DNA of 42,396 bases from contig JAMOBJ010000031.1 of NCBI GenBank assembly GCA_039908095.1, positions 1 to 42,396 on the forward strand, in the 5' to 3' direction. Shown piece by piece: positions 36,019 to 42,396 of this stretch; the stretch's first letter is position 1; the number at the start of each line of letters is the position of its first letter. Under the pieces are notes generated by a model, which had not been told where the DNA came from, made no database searches, and saw only the letters and a list, made by a program, of their open reading frames with translations. The translations under genes were made by a program, and so were the position numbers. This DNA is from Nitrospirae bacterium YQR-1 (GTDB lineage Bacteria; Nitrospirota; Thermodesulfovibrionia; Thermodesulfovibrionales; Magnetobacteriaceae).

Positions 36019-36735
36019 ATGGCATGGGAATGTCCAAATTGTAAGAGAACCGGCCCTGATAGGATAGAGACGTGTCTGTGCGGGTATAATAAGGTTACGA
36101 AAGAAAATATAAAACCAATACCTCAAAAACAATGTCCTTATTGTTTTACAGCGATGGATATCAGGGCTACGGTCTGTCCATCATGCAGAAATAATATAGT
36201 TGTCGCTAAAAAAAGTAAACTTGCAGCTAATTATGGCAGCATCATCGGGGCTATTCTTATAGTCTTTTTTATTATAGGTGTAATCTTTTCCGGTTTCAAA
36301 GATGATACAAAAGCGAATATAACACAAAACTCTCAAGCTCAACTACCCGAAAAAGTTTCCAAAACTAAAGAACAAATTACAAATGAAAGAAGGCTGTTCG
36401 CCGTTAAATATGAAAAGGAACTCTTACTTAAAGGATTGAATGTAGTGATTTATTTAAGTACAGATAAATTAGAAATAGAAGGAGATCGTGAAGATGTAAT
36501 GGTTATTGAATATCCTTTATTCTCACGGCCATGGGCTTATCAGTTCGCTAATAATAAACAGACTTTATTCGCATTAAATAGTGTCGGGATTAAGGCTGTG
36601 GAATTAAGAAGGGAATACAATCTTTTTGATAGATATAAAGATGTCTGGAATATAGATACAAAGAATGGCTATGTAAAGGAAGGCGGGATAAGTGAACATC
36701 TGCGGGAACAACGATTTCGAGAAGTCCTAAATTAA
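36019..36735 (+). CDS. Zinc-ribbon membrane protein of unknown function
   Basis: A 238-residue protein with a strong ribosome site (AGGAGGGG). It has two zinc-ribbon-like modules (C5-P-N-C8 with C19-L-C21; C39-P-Y-C42 with C52-P-S-C55). One membrane helix follows (about residues 70-92, SIIGAILIVFFIIGVIFSGF), and then an extracytoplasmic domain of about 140 residues with EKELLLKGLNVVIYLS and KAVELRREYNLFDRY. The ribbons would lie in the cytoplasm. I do not recognise the outer domain. A purine-rich spacer (36736-36858) separates it from the next gene. Confidence 0.75.
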   Translation: MAWECPNCKRTGPDRIETCLCGYNKVTKENIKPIPQKQCPYCFTAMDIRATVCPSCRNNIVVAKKSKLAANYGSIIGAILIVFFIIGVIFSGFKDDTKANITQNSQAQLPEKVSKTKEQITNERRLFAVKYEKELLLKGLNVVIYLSTDKLEIEGDREDVMVIEYPLFSRPWAYQFANNKQTLFALNSVGIKAVELRREYNLFDRYKDVWNIDTKNGYVKEGGISEHLREQRFREVLN

Positions 36736-36858
36736 TAAGTAACTACCCTCCCTTCCCGCTGGTGGTGGGGGATGACCGGAGGGGGAAGGGGAGAAGGGAA
36801 AGGTGCAGAGGGGAAGGGAAAAAATAAGCAATAAAATATTGGAATAAAGGGGGTTGAA

Positions 36859-37737
36859 ATGAGCGAAAAGACCAGAGAGATTTTACATTATATCTTGAGA
36901 TTGAAAACAGGGGATATAAAAACACCGGTAATTCAAACAGAGATAATAAACACTTGCATGAATGAACTAATGAATAGGGTTCCGGGTGAGAGGCTACTCA
37001 TTAGAAAGAACAATAATCGTTTTCACTTCTTAAAGGATTACAGGAGTGAATCTCATTATGGCTTGGGATATTTTATATCTGCTAAATACAATCATATGCC
37101 GGATTTGATTTCTCTTGAAACATTAAAGACAAGGCCTAATCCCAAAGAACCGAATGAAGGAGAAGCTGAAAAAACTCATTTTGCATTAGGACTCGGAGAG
37201 ACAGAGGCATATTTAATTTTAGAAAAGAAGCATGGCGGGATTTCTATAGGATTAATTAAAGAATTCATAGAAAATCAACTAAATATCATTTTCAAAAATA
37301 ACAATAAATTTGGTAAACACTATTTTCTCTCATATCAATTATTAGTGGCTGGAGATTTTTTAAGTAATTTAAATAAGATGAAAACAATAAGAGTAGCTGA
37401 GATATATACGCCATCTGAAATACTCACCGATACTTTTGTTAGCGATGCTATAATACCGGCAGAAATAAAAGATAACATAATAATAACACTATCGGCAAAA
37501 AAGAAGGGCACGTTGTCTTTTATCGAAAAAATACATTCGACACATTTTGGTAAAAATGATAAAATAATTTCAAGATTGAGAGTTCGTGGTAAAACAGAAG
37601 ATAATGCTAATATGGTGTTAGACACAGATCGTATTATTGAGAAAATAAAGATAGAAGTTGAGCTTGACGAAAATGGTCAAGTGGTGACGGAATCAATATT
37701 TCCTCAATTAGCAACGATAATCAGGGGGATGATCTGA
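36859..37737 (+). CDS. Unrecognised 292-residue soluble protein, first of a two-gene unit
   Basis: The start has AAAGGGGG 5 nt upstream. The protein is mixed alpha/beta with no membrane segment. Notable parts are an N-terminal helical region (REILHYILRLKTGDI), a central KTHFALGLGETEAYLILEKKHGGISIGLIKEFIE, and a C-terminal beta-rich region (SRLRVRGKTEDNANMVLDTDRIIEKIKIEVELDENG). No catalytic motif was identified. It is followed 11 nt later by a membrane protein, an arrangement seen in several phage-defence pairs, but that reading is only contextual. AT-rich composition suggests acquired DNA. Confidence 0.7.
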   Translation: MSEKTREILHYILRLKTGDIKTPVIQTEIINTCMNELMNRVPGERLLIRKNNNRFHFLKDYRSESHYGLGYFISAKYNHMPDLISLETLKTRPNPKEPNEGEAEKTHFALGLGETEAYLILEKKHGGISIGLIKEFIENQLNIIFKNNNKFGKHYFLSYQLLVAGDFLSNLNKMKTIRVAEIYTPSEILTDTFVSDAIIPAEIKDNIIITLSAKKKGTLSFIEKIHSTHFGKNDKIISRLRVRGKTEDNANMVLDTDRIIEKIKIEVELDENGQVVTESIFPQLATIIRGMI

Positions 37738-37748
37738 AAGGGTTCTAC

Positions 37749-38303
37749 ATGGATTTTCGGATTCCAATTATAGAATATTTTATCGTATTAAAGAGAAATG
37801 AATTTATTTATGAATGGTGCTTTCCTTTGGCGCTGACAACATCATTATATTTTCTTTGTAATGATTATATAAACACAGAATTTGTTAAGTTTTTTATTTC
37901 TACGACAATCAGCCTGATAGCGATACTTTTAGGGTTTACAATAGCAGCAATTGCAATATTTACAACAGCCAATCAAGACAGGACGCCTGTTTTGAAGGTT
38001 GAAAGTGAAAGAAAAATATTAGGAAAGAGCATCACATATTTTACCTTAATTTACATGAATTTTGTATTTTCGATAATATCAGGGACTGCGATCCTTATGA
38101 TGACAATATTGAATCTCTTTCTTTTATCCTCAGTGAATATAAACAACCCATACATGGTAAAGATAGTGTTTATTATATTTTTTCTAATAGTGTTTGGGAT
38201 ACTGCAAAATATACTGCTTTCTTTGAGGAATATAACAAGTTTATATCTGATATTCAGGGTAGAAGTAAGAAAAAAGGTATCAGAGCCCTCAGACATTCAA
38301 TAA
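37749..38303 (+). CDS. Four-helix membrane protein, second of the two-gene unit
   Basis: A 184-residue protein with four predicted membrane spans (about residues 23-38, 45-72, 95-122 and 133-158) and a basic C-terminal tail. GAAAGGG precedes the ATG by 6 nt. The loop between spans 2 and 3 holds QDRTPVLKVESERKILGKS. I recognise no family. The short gap after the 292-residue gene points to co-expression, and a membrane effector or anchor for that protein is one possibility. Confidence 0.7.
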   Translation: MDFRIPIIEYFIVLKRNEFIYEWCFPLALTTSLYFLCNDYINTEFVKFFISTTISLIAILLGFTIAAIAIFTTANQDRTPVLKVESERKILGKSITYFTLIYMNFVFSIISGTAILMMTILNLFLLSSVNINNPYMVKIVFIIFFLIVFGILQNILLSLRNITSLYLIFRVEVRKKVSEPSDIQ

Positions 38304-38430
38304 GTCTAAACTACCGAATCCCTGAAATCCAGTCCTTACCCCTACCAGCCACCCCCTGCTACCTAACCCCCTGAAGATTTTATCCTAAATCCTTTAACAG
38401 GATAATTTTAATGCTAAAGGGGTAGGTGTT

Positions 38431-38453
38431 AAGCTCAAAGCATGAGCTTTTTT
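38431..38453 (+). terminator. Rho-independent terminator
   Basis: GCTCA (38433-38437) pairs with TGAGC (38443-38447) around AAGCA and is followed by six T. It closes the two-gene unit. The following 38454-38540 holds a second imperfect hairpin (GGAAGGGCGGA...TCCGCTCTTCC) and no gene. Confidence 0.7.
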
Positions 38454-38540
38454 GCCAGAAAAGACTCCTCAATGTGAGAGGAAGGGCGGATACCCTGATC
38501 TCCGCTCTTCCTTCCCTCCCTTCACTAAAGGTGATTCCCG

Positions 38541-38936
38541 TTGACAGATGAATCTATGACAGCCCTTAAAGAGATGTTAGTCCGGCACGAGGGAATGAGG
38601 CTTAACGCTTATAAAGACACGGTCGGCAAATGGACAGTTGGAGTAGGCCGTAATCTTGATGATAAGGGAATTACTGAGGATGAATTTCAATATATAACGT
38701 CTAATTTTAATGGATTTAAATCTTTTGCTCTCACCTGTAATGAATTTTTAAACGATATCAAAGGTATTGGAATAACGAAAGAAATCGCCTTATACCTTTT
38801 AGATAACGATATAGCAGAATGTGAGGAAAAGTTAAAGAGACTCACCTTTTATGACTCACTTTCGGACATTCGCAAGATGGTACTAATCAGCATGTGCTTT
38901 AATCTTGGATTCTGGGGCCTGGTGGGGTTTACTTGA
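38541..38936 (+). pseudogene. Phage endolysin (T4-type lysozyme, GH24), 3' truncated by a deletion junction
   Basis: A 131-residue frame from TTG at 38541 (AAAGGTG upstream), or ATG at 38556. The GH24 catalytic triad is present: Glu in R-H-E-G, Asp in Y-K-D-T, Thr in K-W-T-V-G-V-G. ISMCFNLGF is the usual lysozyme helix, but after GLVGF the frame ends abruptly with T and a stop; about 20-30 family residues are missing. The stop lies at the junction with the remnant of a different phage gene (frame +1). The active site is intact, but the C-terminal lobe is incomplete. Confidence 0.75.
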
Positions 38937-39495
38937 CGCTTACACAGTAACTGAATGGAAGCCTACTGAAGCGAAACCAAAAATCAAATGGGAAAAACTC
39001 AAAGGAAAAGATTATACAAATTATGATAGGCCGCATGACGTCCCGATGACAACCGGAATTAAAGCAGGAAAGATTACGAGTAATGGATATGAAGCCGTTA
39101 CTTTTTTGAAAGACTTGCTCGACGGGAAGGAAGAGAAAATATTTATTCACAACTATGGTGATTTTACACAATCTGTTTTGGTAAATGCAGAAGCGTTAGG
39201 AAGACATATGGATAAAGAAGGTTTTTTAAGGACAAAATATTATCCGTTTTTGATAGAAACAATAAAAGACCCATATGAGATATGGGCATCATTTGAGAAG
39301 AGCAGCGTAGATGGCAGTGTAGTATTAAGAGAATATCTGATCAAAGGTTTTGAGTTAGAAAATGATAAAAAAAGAGGGTGTTTTGTTGTGTTGCAATCAA
39401 TAAACGGCAAATTAGAAACATGGACTTTTGTTTATACATCACAATTAGATGCTTTAAACAAAAGACGTGTTGGGATATTACTTTATGGAAAGTAA
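38905..39495 (+). pseudogene. C-terminal part of phage head protein with PBECR2-type nuclease domain
   Basis: The open frame begins inside the endolysin sequence (TTG at 38905), but the genuine part starts near 38935. The segment EWKPTEAKPKIKWEKLKGKD and then EALGRHMDKEGFLRTKYYPFLIETIKDPYEIW, LREYLIKGF, CFVVLQSINGK and RRVGILLYGK matches the PBECR2 (phage Barnase-EndoU-ColicinE5/D-RelE-like) domain found at the end of Mu-like gpF head-morphogenesis proteins. The N-terminal minor-head part is missing. The gene has no proper start, so it is probably not expressed in this form. Confidence 0.7.
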
Positions 39496-39607
39496 AATCA
39501 GATGTCAAGCCCTACGGCAACTTGCATCACCATTGCCGATTATCGGAGCCGTAGTCCAATCGGCAACAATACGATTATATTTTAACTCTTTAGGAGGGAA
39601 ATAGCAA

Positions 39608-40198
39608 ATGGCAGGAGCACTTTTAACAGTAGAAATAGACGATAAGGGATTAAGTGAGCTTTTGAATACGCTATTAACCCGCACACAAAACATGAAGCCC
39701 GTCTTTGAAATAGTCGGGAAGATTCTTAGAGATTCGGTAAGAGAGAATTTTTTAGCCGGTGGCCGGCCTGAGAAATGGACTCCGCTTAAAGACGCAACAC
39801 TGCTTAATACAATAAGACGTGGTGAAAACATGAAGGTTCACCTAAAGCAAAAAGGCGGGCTAAAGAAAAAAGCAGTAAACAGGCTTGCTGATAAGAGAAT
39901 TTTAATTGAGAGCAAACATCTGATGAATTCAATAAACTACAAAGCCTCAAAAGACAAGGTAGAAATTGGCACTAACGTTGTGTATGGCGCCACGCACCAA
40001 TTTGGCAGGGATGCTATAAAGGGTATATTTGCATATGAAAACAGCAGTGCCGCTGATGAAATAACTAAGGCCGATATTGGCAAAGACTGCTACATAGTGG
40101 ATGATCAGAGCGTGGCAAAGACGGACGGAACAGGTACAAGATCAGTGGCCGGCAAGGTTTTTGACGTAAACAGTCATGGTGTTTGGGTGAAGTTTTAA
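39608..40198 (+). CDS. Phage virion morphogenesis protein (gpG-like) fused in frame to a head-decoration-like C-terminus
   Basis: A 196-residue protein with AGGAGGG upstream of ATG. Residues 1-135 fit the Phage_tail_S / Mu gpG family (LTVEIDDKGLSELLNTLL, NFLAGGRPEKWTPLKDAT, VEIGTNVVYGATHQFG). From about residue 140 the sequence changes to FAYENSSAADEITKADIGKDCYIVDDQSVAKTDGTGTRSVAGKV, ending FDVNSHGVWVKF. That pattern is characteristic of the C-terminus of the small Mu gp35-like head protein encoded several genes later. The protein is therefore an in-frame deletion fusion. The protease/scaffold and major capsid genes that lie between these two in Mu-like phages are absent. Confidence 0.75.
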   Translation: MAGALLTVEIDDKGLSELLNTLLTRTQNMKPVFEIVGKILRDSVRENFLAGGRPEKWTPLKDATLLNTIRRGENMKVHLKQKGGLKKKAVNRLADKRILIESKHLMNSINYKASKDKVEIGTNVVYGATHQFGRDAIKGIFAYENSSAADEITKADIGKDCYIVDDQSVAKTDGTGTRSVAGKVFDVNSHGVWVKF

Positions 40199-40345
40199 AA
40201 GAGCAGGAATAGAACAGTAGAACAGCAGTGCAGCAGAGCAACAGACCAGCAGGGCTACTGCTCTGCTGCGCTATCCCTTGTCTGTTGCTCTACTGCTCTC
40301 AAAGGAGGGCTCTGCAGAACTACTGCGCTACTACTCTAATAAACA
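40199..40345. repeat. Low-complexity intergenic region with inverted repeat
   Basis: This stretch is built of GAACAG/AGCAG and CTACTGCTCT blocks. GAGCAACAGAC (40236-40246) and GTCTGTTGCTC (40280-40290) are perfect reverse complements, and further partial pairs extend the stem. It lies where Mu-like phages would have tail sheath and tube genes. Confidence 0.55.
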
Positions 40346-40363
40346 GAAAAAAAGGAGACAACA

Positions 40364-40684
40364 ATGCTCAAATCAAAAATTGTAACCATAGGCAATAAAA
40401 AGATAACGATAAACGAGCTGAGGGCAAAAGACGCTTTAACGTTGTTTGCAGATGAAAACAATGTGCTTGGCAAATTTCTGTCCGGTGATGTTGAAGCCAC
40501 AAAACACATGCTTACTCTTTCCGGCAATTTGACGATAGAAGAGGCTGTTGAGTGCATGGAGGCTGCTAATGATTTTGTTGTGATTCATCGGGCAATCATG
40601 GAGATAAACAAAAGTTTTTTCGAGGGTTATACTCTGATGATTCAGAGGATGATTGCAATGACAAAGTCGTTGACGGGCTCTTAA
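40364..40684 (+). CDS. Phage tail assembly chaperone (Mu gp41-like), short product
   Basis: A 106-residue protein (GGAGA upstream). The beginning VTIGNKKITINELRAKDAL and helical body (NLTIEEAVECMEAANDFVVIHRAIMEINKSFF) match Mu-like gp41 tail chaperones. Near its end lies a canonical slippery heptamer T-TTT-TTC (40615-40621), read in the zero frame as TTT TTC. The -1 frame is open from there to 40806. The two products would be the short G-type chaperone and a 147-residue GT-type fusion, as in many tailed phages. It lies directly upstream of the tape-measure region. Confidence 0.8.
   Translation: MLKSKIVTIGNKKITINELRAKDALTLFADENNVLGKFLSGDVEATKHMLTLSGNLTIEEAVECMEAANDFVVIHRAIMEINKSFFEGYTLMIQRMIAMTKSLTGS
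40615..40621 (+). promoter_or_regulatory. -1 ribosomal frameshift site (TTTTTTC)
   Basis: The heptamer fits X-XXY-YYZ with zero-frame codons TTT (40616-40618) and TTC (40619-40621). A shift of -1 continues into CGA at 40621-40623 and an open frame of about 60 codons ending at 40806. Confidence 0.65.
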
Positions 40685-40806
40685 TGCAAATTACGTTTTT
40701 AATCAACAACGGCCACGTTAATGCTTTTGAGTATGGTTTTTCGTGGTTTGAAAGGATAGTTAAAACACAACTAAAAATGTTAACGCCGAGAGAGGAAATA
40801 AAGTAA
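40684..40806 (+). CDS. Tail assembly chaperone, C-terminal (T) part made by frameshift or as separate ORF
   Basis: From the ATG at 40684 (overlapping the previous stop as TAATG) the frame gives 40 residues (NNGHVNAFEYGFSWFERIVKTQL core). The same frame is open back to the slippery site at 40615-40621 and reads RGLYSDDSEDDCNDKVVDGLL, so the likely product is the GT fusion. The GFSWFER segment resembles the gp42-like part of Mu-type chaperones. It is too short for routine gene callers. Confidence 0.6.
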   Translation: MQITFLINNGHVNAFEYGFSWFERIVKTQLKMLTPREEIK

Positions 40807-40983
40807 TTTAAACATGAAGTTAACGATGACAAGAATACCGATGACAAGAACAATTGACCAGAGAGAGGTTGCTATGAAATTCCCGAATTTCTCTAAAGAA
40901 GGGGAAGCACACAAAAGTATAACAATGATACCCACTGAAAGTAAAAAAATCGTTTGCTTAACTGATAATTTCTCTTTAAGCAT
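40780..40983 (-). CDS. Small two-span membrane protein on the opposite strand of the tail module
   Basis: A 67-residue protein with a very good ribosome site on the minus strand (AGGAGG 5 nt before the ATG at 40983). Two hydrophobic spans (about residues 10-26 and 38-62) are joined by a short polar loop. The end is FLSRR. The plus-strand frame over the same bases (from 40814) is less protein-like and lacks a ribosome site. It lies between the tail chaperone and tape-measure genes, and a lysogenic-expression or membrane role is conceivable. No family is recognised. Confidence 0.6.
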   Translation of the reverse strand: MLKEKLSVKQTIFLLSVGIIVILLCASPSLEKFGNFIATSLWSIVLVIGILVIVNFMFKLLYFLSRR

Positions 40984-40995
40984 GGGAACCTCCTA

Positions 40996-41181
40996 ATGGC
41001 TGAGACTAATGTTAAAATCGTTATAGAGGCCACCCCGAAAGGTTTTGACAAACTTCAACAAAATTTCAAGAGTTCTATTGATAGTATAACGAATTTTTCT
41101 AAACAAATAAAGACGGCTGACAATGAGCTTTCAAATGCTTTCCAAAAACTTAATGTTCCCTATACCTCAAAGTGCATCTGA
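40996..41181 (+). pseudogene. N-terminal fragment of the tail tape measure protein
   Basis: A 61-residue frame. MAETNVKIVIEATPKGFDKLQQNF, then SIDSITNFSKQIKTADNELSNAFQKLNV, is a typical start of a Mu-like tape measure protein. At about 41150 it switches to nonsense (PYTSKCI) and stops, while the -1/+2 neighbour frame becomes the tape-measure core. The junction suggests deletion of the segment that should link the N-terminal coiled coil to the core, combined with a frame change. No plus-strand ribosome site is visible before the ATG, because the preceding bases serve the opposite-strand gene. Confidence 0.6.
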
Positions 41182-42307
41182 GCTTGGAGCCGGTCTGTAT
41201 AAGATGATATCAGCCGGTGCATCGGTGGAGGATGCCCCTGCTGCTTTAGAGGCCTCAGCAAAGGCTGCCGTTGCAGGCGTTACAGATACAAAAACCGCCA
41301 TCACCGCAGGGATGGCAGTCATTAACGCCTACGGTATGAGCTTAAATGACCTTGGACGTGTCTATGATACATTCTTCCAGACGGTTAAAATTGGTGTTAC
41401 AACCTTCCCTGAATTGTCTCAAAGTATCGGCAATGTGTTACCCACGGCCAGAGCTGTAGGAGTCGGGTTTAACGAGGTATCGGCGGCATTGGCACAACTA
41501 ACAAATGGCGGCATTAAAACTCCTGAAGCCGTTACAGCTCTTAACTCAGCATTGAGGTCTCTTGCAATGCCCACAGCAAAGGCAAAAAGTAAATTGCGAG
41601 AACTGGGAATACAGTGGAATGGCCTTATGGGCACGCTTGAACAAATTTCTAAATTACACCTGTCAGCCTCAACGCTCAGTGAAATAATCCCTGATACGGA
41701 GGGTATTAAGGGTGTGATGTCCTTAACTCAGAATTTTAATGGTCTTGTAGATACATTACGTCAGATAGAAAAAGCAGCCAGTTCTACTGAAAGCGCTTAC
41801 AAGAAAATGGAAAATACTCTGGAAAATCAAATCAAATTGTTTAAAAACTCATTGGATGCCATCAGTGGTTCATTAATGGCCTCATTTGCCCCAGTTGTGA
41901 TTATGGTGGCAGGAGCAGTAAAGACGATGCTTGATTCTTTTAATGAGTTGCCGGCAGCGGTCAAAGGTATAACAGTTGTTTTAGGCGTTGCTGCCATTTC
42001 TTCTACAGTTTTTGGTAGCAGCATATCAAAACTGACAATTTATATGAAAGGGCTTTCCCTGTCAACAATAAGTGCAACTACTGCAATCAAAAGTCTAAAC
42101 GGAGCATTTGCTGCCGCCGCAGTGGCTACTACTAGTTGGGAACTCGGCACGGCAATAAGTAAACTTAAAATTGAAGGTACAACTGTTGGCGATTATTGGC
42201 AATCAATGTTTACAGAGATGTCATTACACCGAAAACAGGAATCCGGCTCCTCCTTAATAACAGAGAGATACTATGATAGAAACATGAAAGATAGCCTCAT
42301 TGGTTAA
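41123..42307 (+). pseudogene. Tail tape measure protein, core fragment
   Basis: The open frame begins at an ATG inside the N-terminal fragment, but the genuine part starts at about 41157 (I-P-Q-S-A-S-E-L-G-A-G-L-Y-K). The PhageMin_Tail core follows: GASVEDAPAALEASAKAAVAG, GMAVINAYGM, NVLPTARAVGVGFNEVSAALAQLTNGGIKTPEAVTALNSALR, and a hydrophobic segment near residues 245-295. It ends after only about 380 residues, short for a tape measure protein. With the N-terminal part separated by a frame change, the virion tail is probably not functional. Confidence 0.75.
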
Positions 42308-42341
42308 AATAGTAGCCAGGACCAACAAGGAGGGCAACAGA

Positions 42342-42396
42342 AATGAAGACAACAGGAATAAGAGTAAGAGATTTGGCAAAAGGCAAAGAAGTGTTC
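42342..42396 (+). CDS. Start of a further phage gene, cut by the window end
   Basis: ATG at 42342 has AAGGAGG 9 nt upstream and follows the tape-measure frame by 34 nt. Eighteen codons are visible (MKTTGIKSKRFGKRQRSV), basic and not recognisable. In Mu-like phages a DNA-circularisation (gpN-like) gene would be expected here, but the visible part cannot confirm that. Confidence 0.4.

Noticed and set aside
40814..40996. 60-codon plus-strand ORF before the tape measure
   Set aside because: It lacks a ribosome site and a protein-like pattern; the minus-strand membrane ORF over the same bases is stronger.

Overview
The window looks like a chromosomal segment of a flagellated, diderm environmental bacterium carrying a large accessory load. 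The F-type ATP synthase operon with paired b and b' subunits, a short epsilon subunit, the flagellin type, a hybrid histidine kinase and many dispersed palindromic repeats would suit a Nitrospirota (Magnetobacterium-like) or deltaproteobacterial lineage. That assignment is inference; no rRNA or other decisive marker is present.

Layout. 1-150 is the 3' end of an unidentified gene. 462-7338 (minus) is the ATP synthase operon b'-b-delta-alpha-gamma-beta-epsilon followed by a U32 peptidase-family gene, read from a good promoter at 7394-7422; the a and c subunits are not in the window. A tRNA-Thr(CGU) at 7556-7627 marks the start of an accessory island (about 7.6-20 kb). The island holds iteron-like repeats, small DUF genes (DUF5659-like, DUF2335, DUF1640-like), an ORF6N antirepressor-like gene preceded by a c4-type antisense RNA, a RelE-like toxin/antitoxin pair, and a giant phage/plasmid 'polyvalent protein' gene broken by frameshifts. 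It ends with a DUF5618/helix-turn-helix pair and a small interrupted ORF.

20.0-35.1 kb is mostly host-like. It contains a GT-C glycosyltransferase, flagellin, a four-gene operon (Ser/Thr kinase, ClpB-like AAA+ ATPase, radical SAM activase-like enzyme, zinc-ribbon FHA protein), a hybrid histidine kinase, and purL-purF. Two near-identical 138-bp MITE-like elements in opposite orientation bracket the four-gene operon exactly. The kinase N-terminus carries three Thr heptads and the FHA protein carries a similar peptide, which suggests a phospho-dependent switch acting on the AAA+ machine. This operon is the best candidate for an undescribed system.

35.1-38.3 kb holds nested palindromes, a small HTH protein, a zinc-ribbon membrane protein and an unrecognised two-gene unit (292-aa soluble protein plus four-helix membrane protein). 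38.5-42.4 kb is a Mu-like prophage reduced by deletions: endolysin joined to the end of a head/PBECR2 protein, a gpG-type morphogenesis protein joined in frame to a head-decoration-like tail, a tail-assembly chaperone with a canonical -1 frameshift heptamer, and a tape-measure gene with an internal junction. No CRISPR array, integrase or transposase gene was seen.
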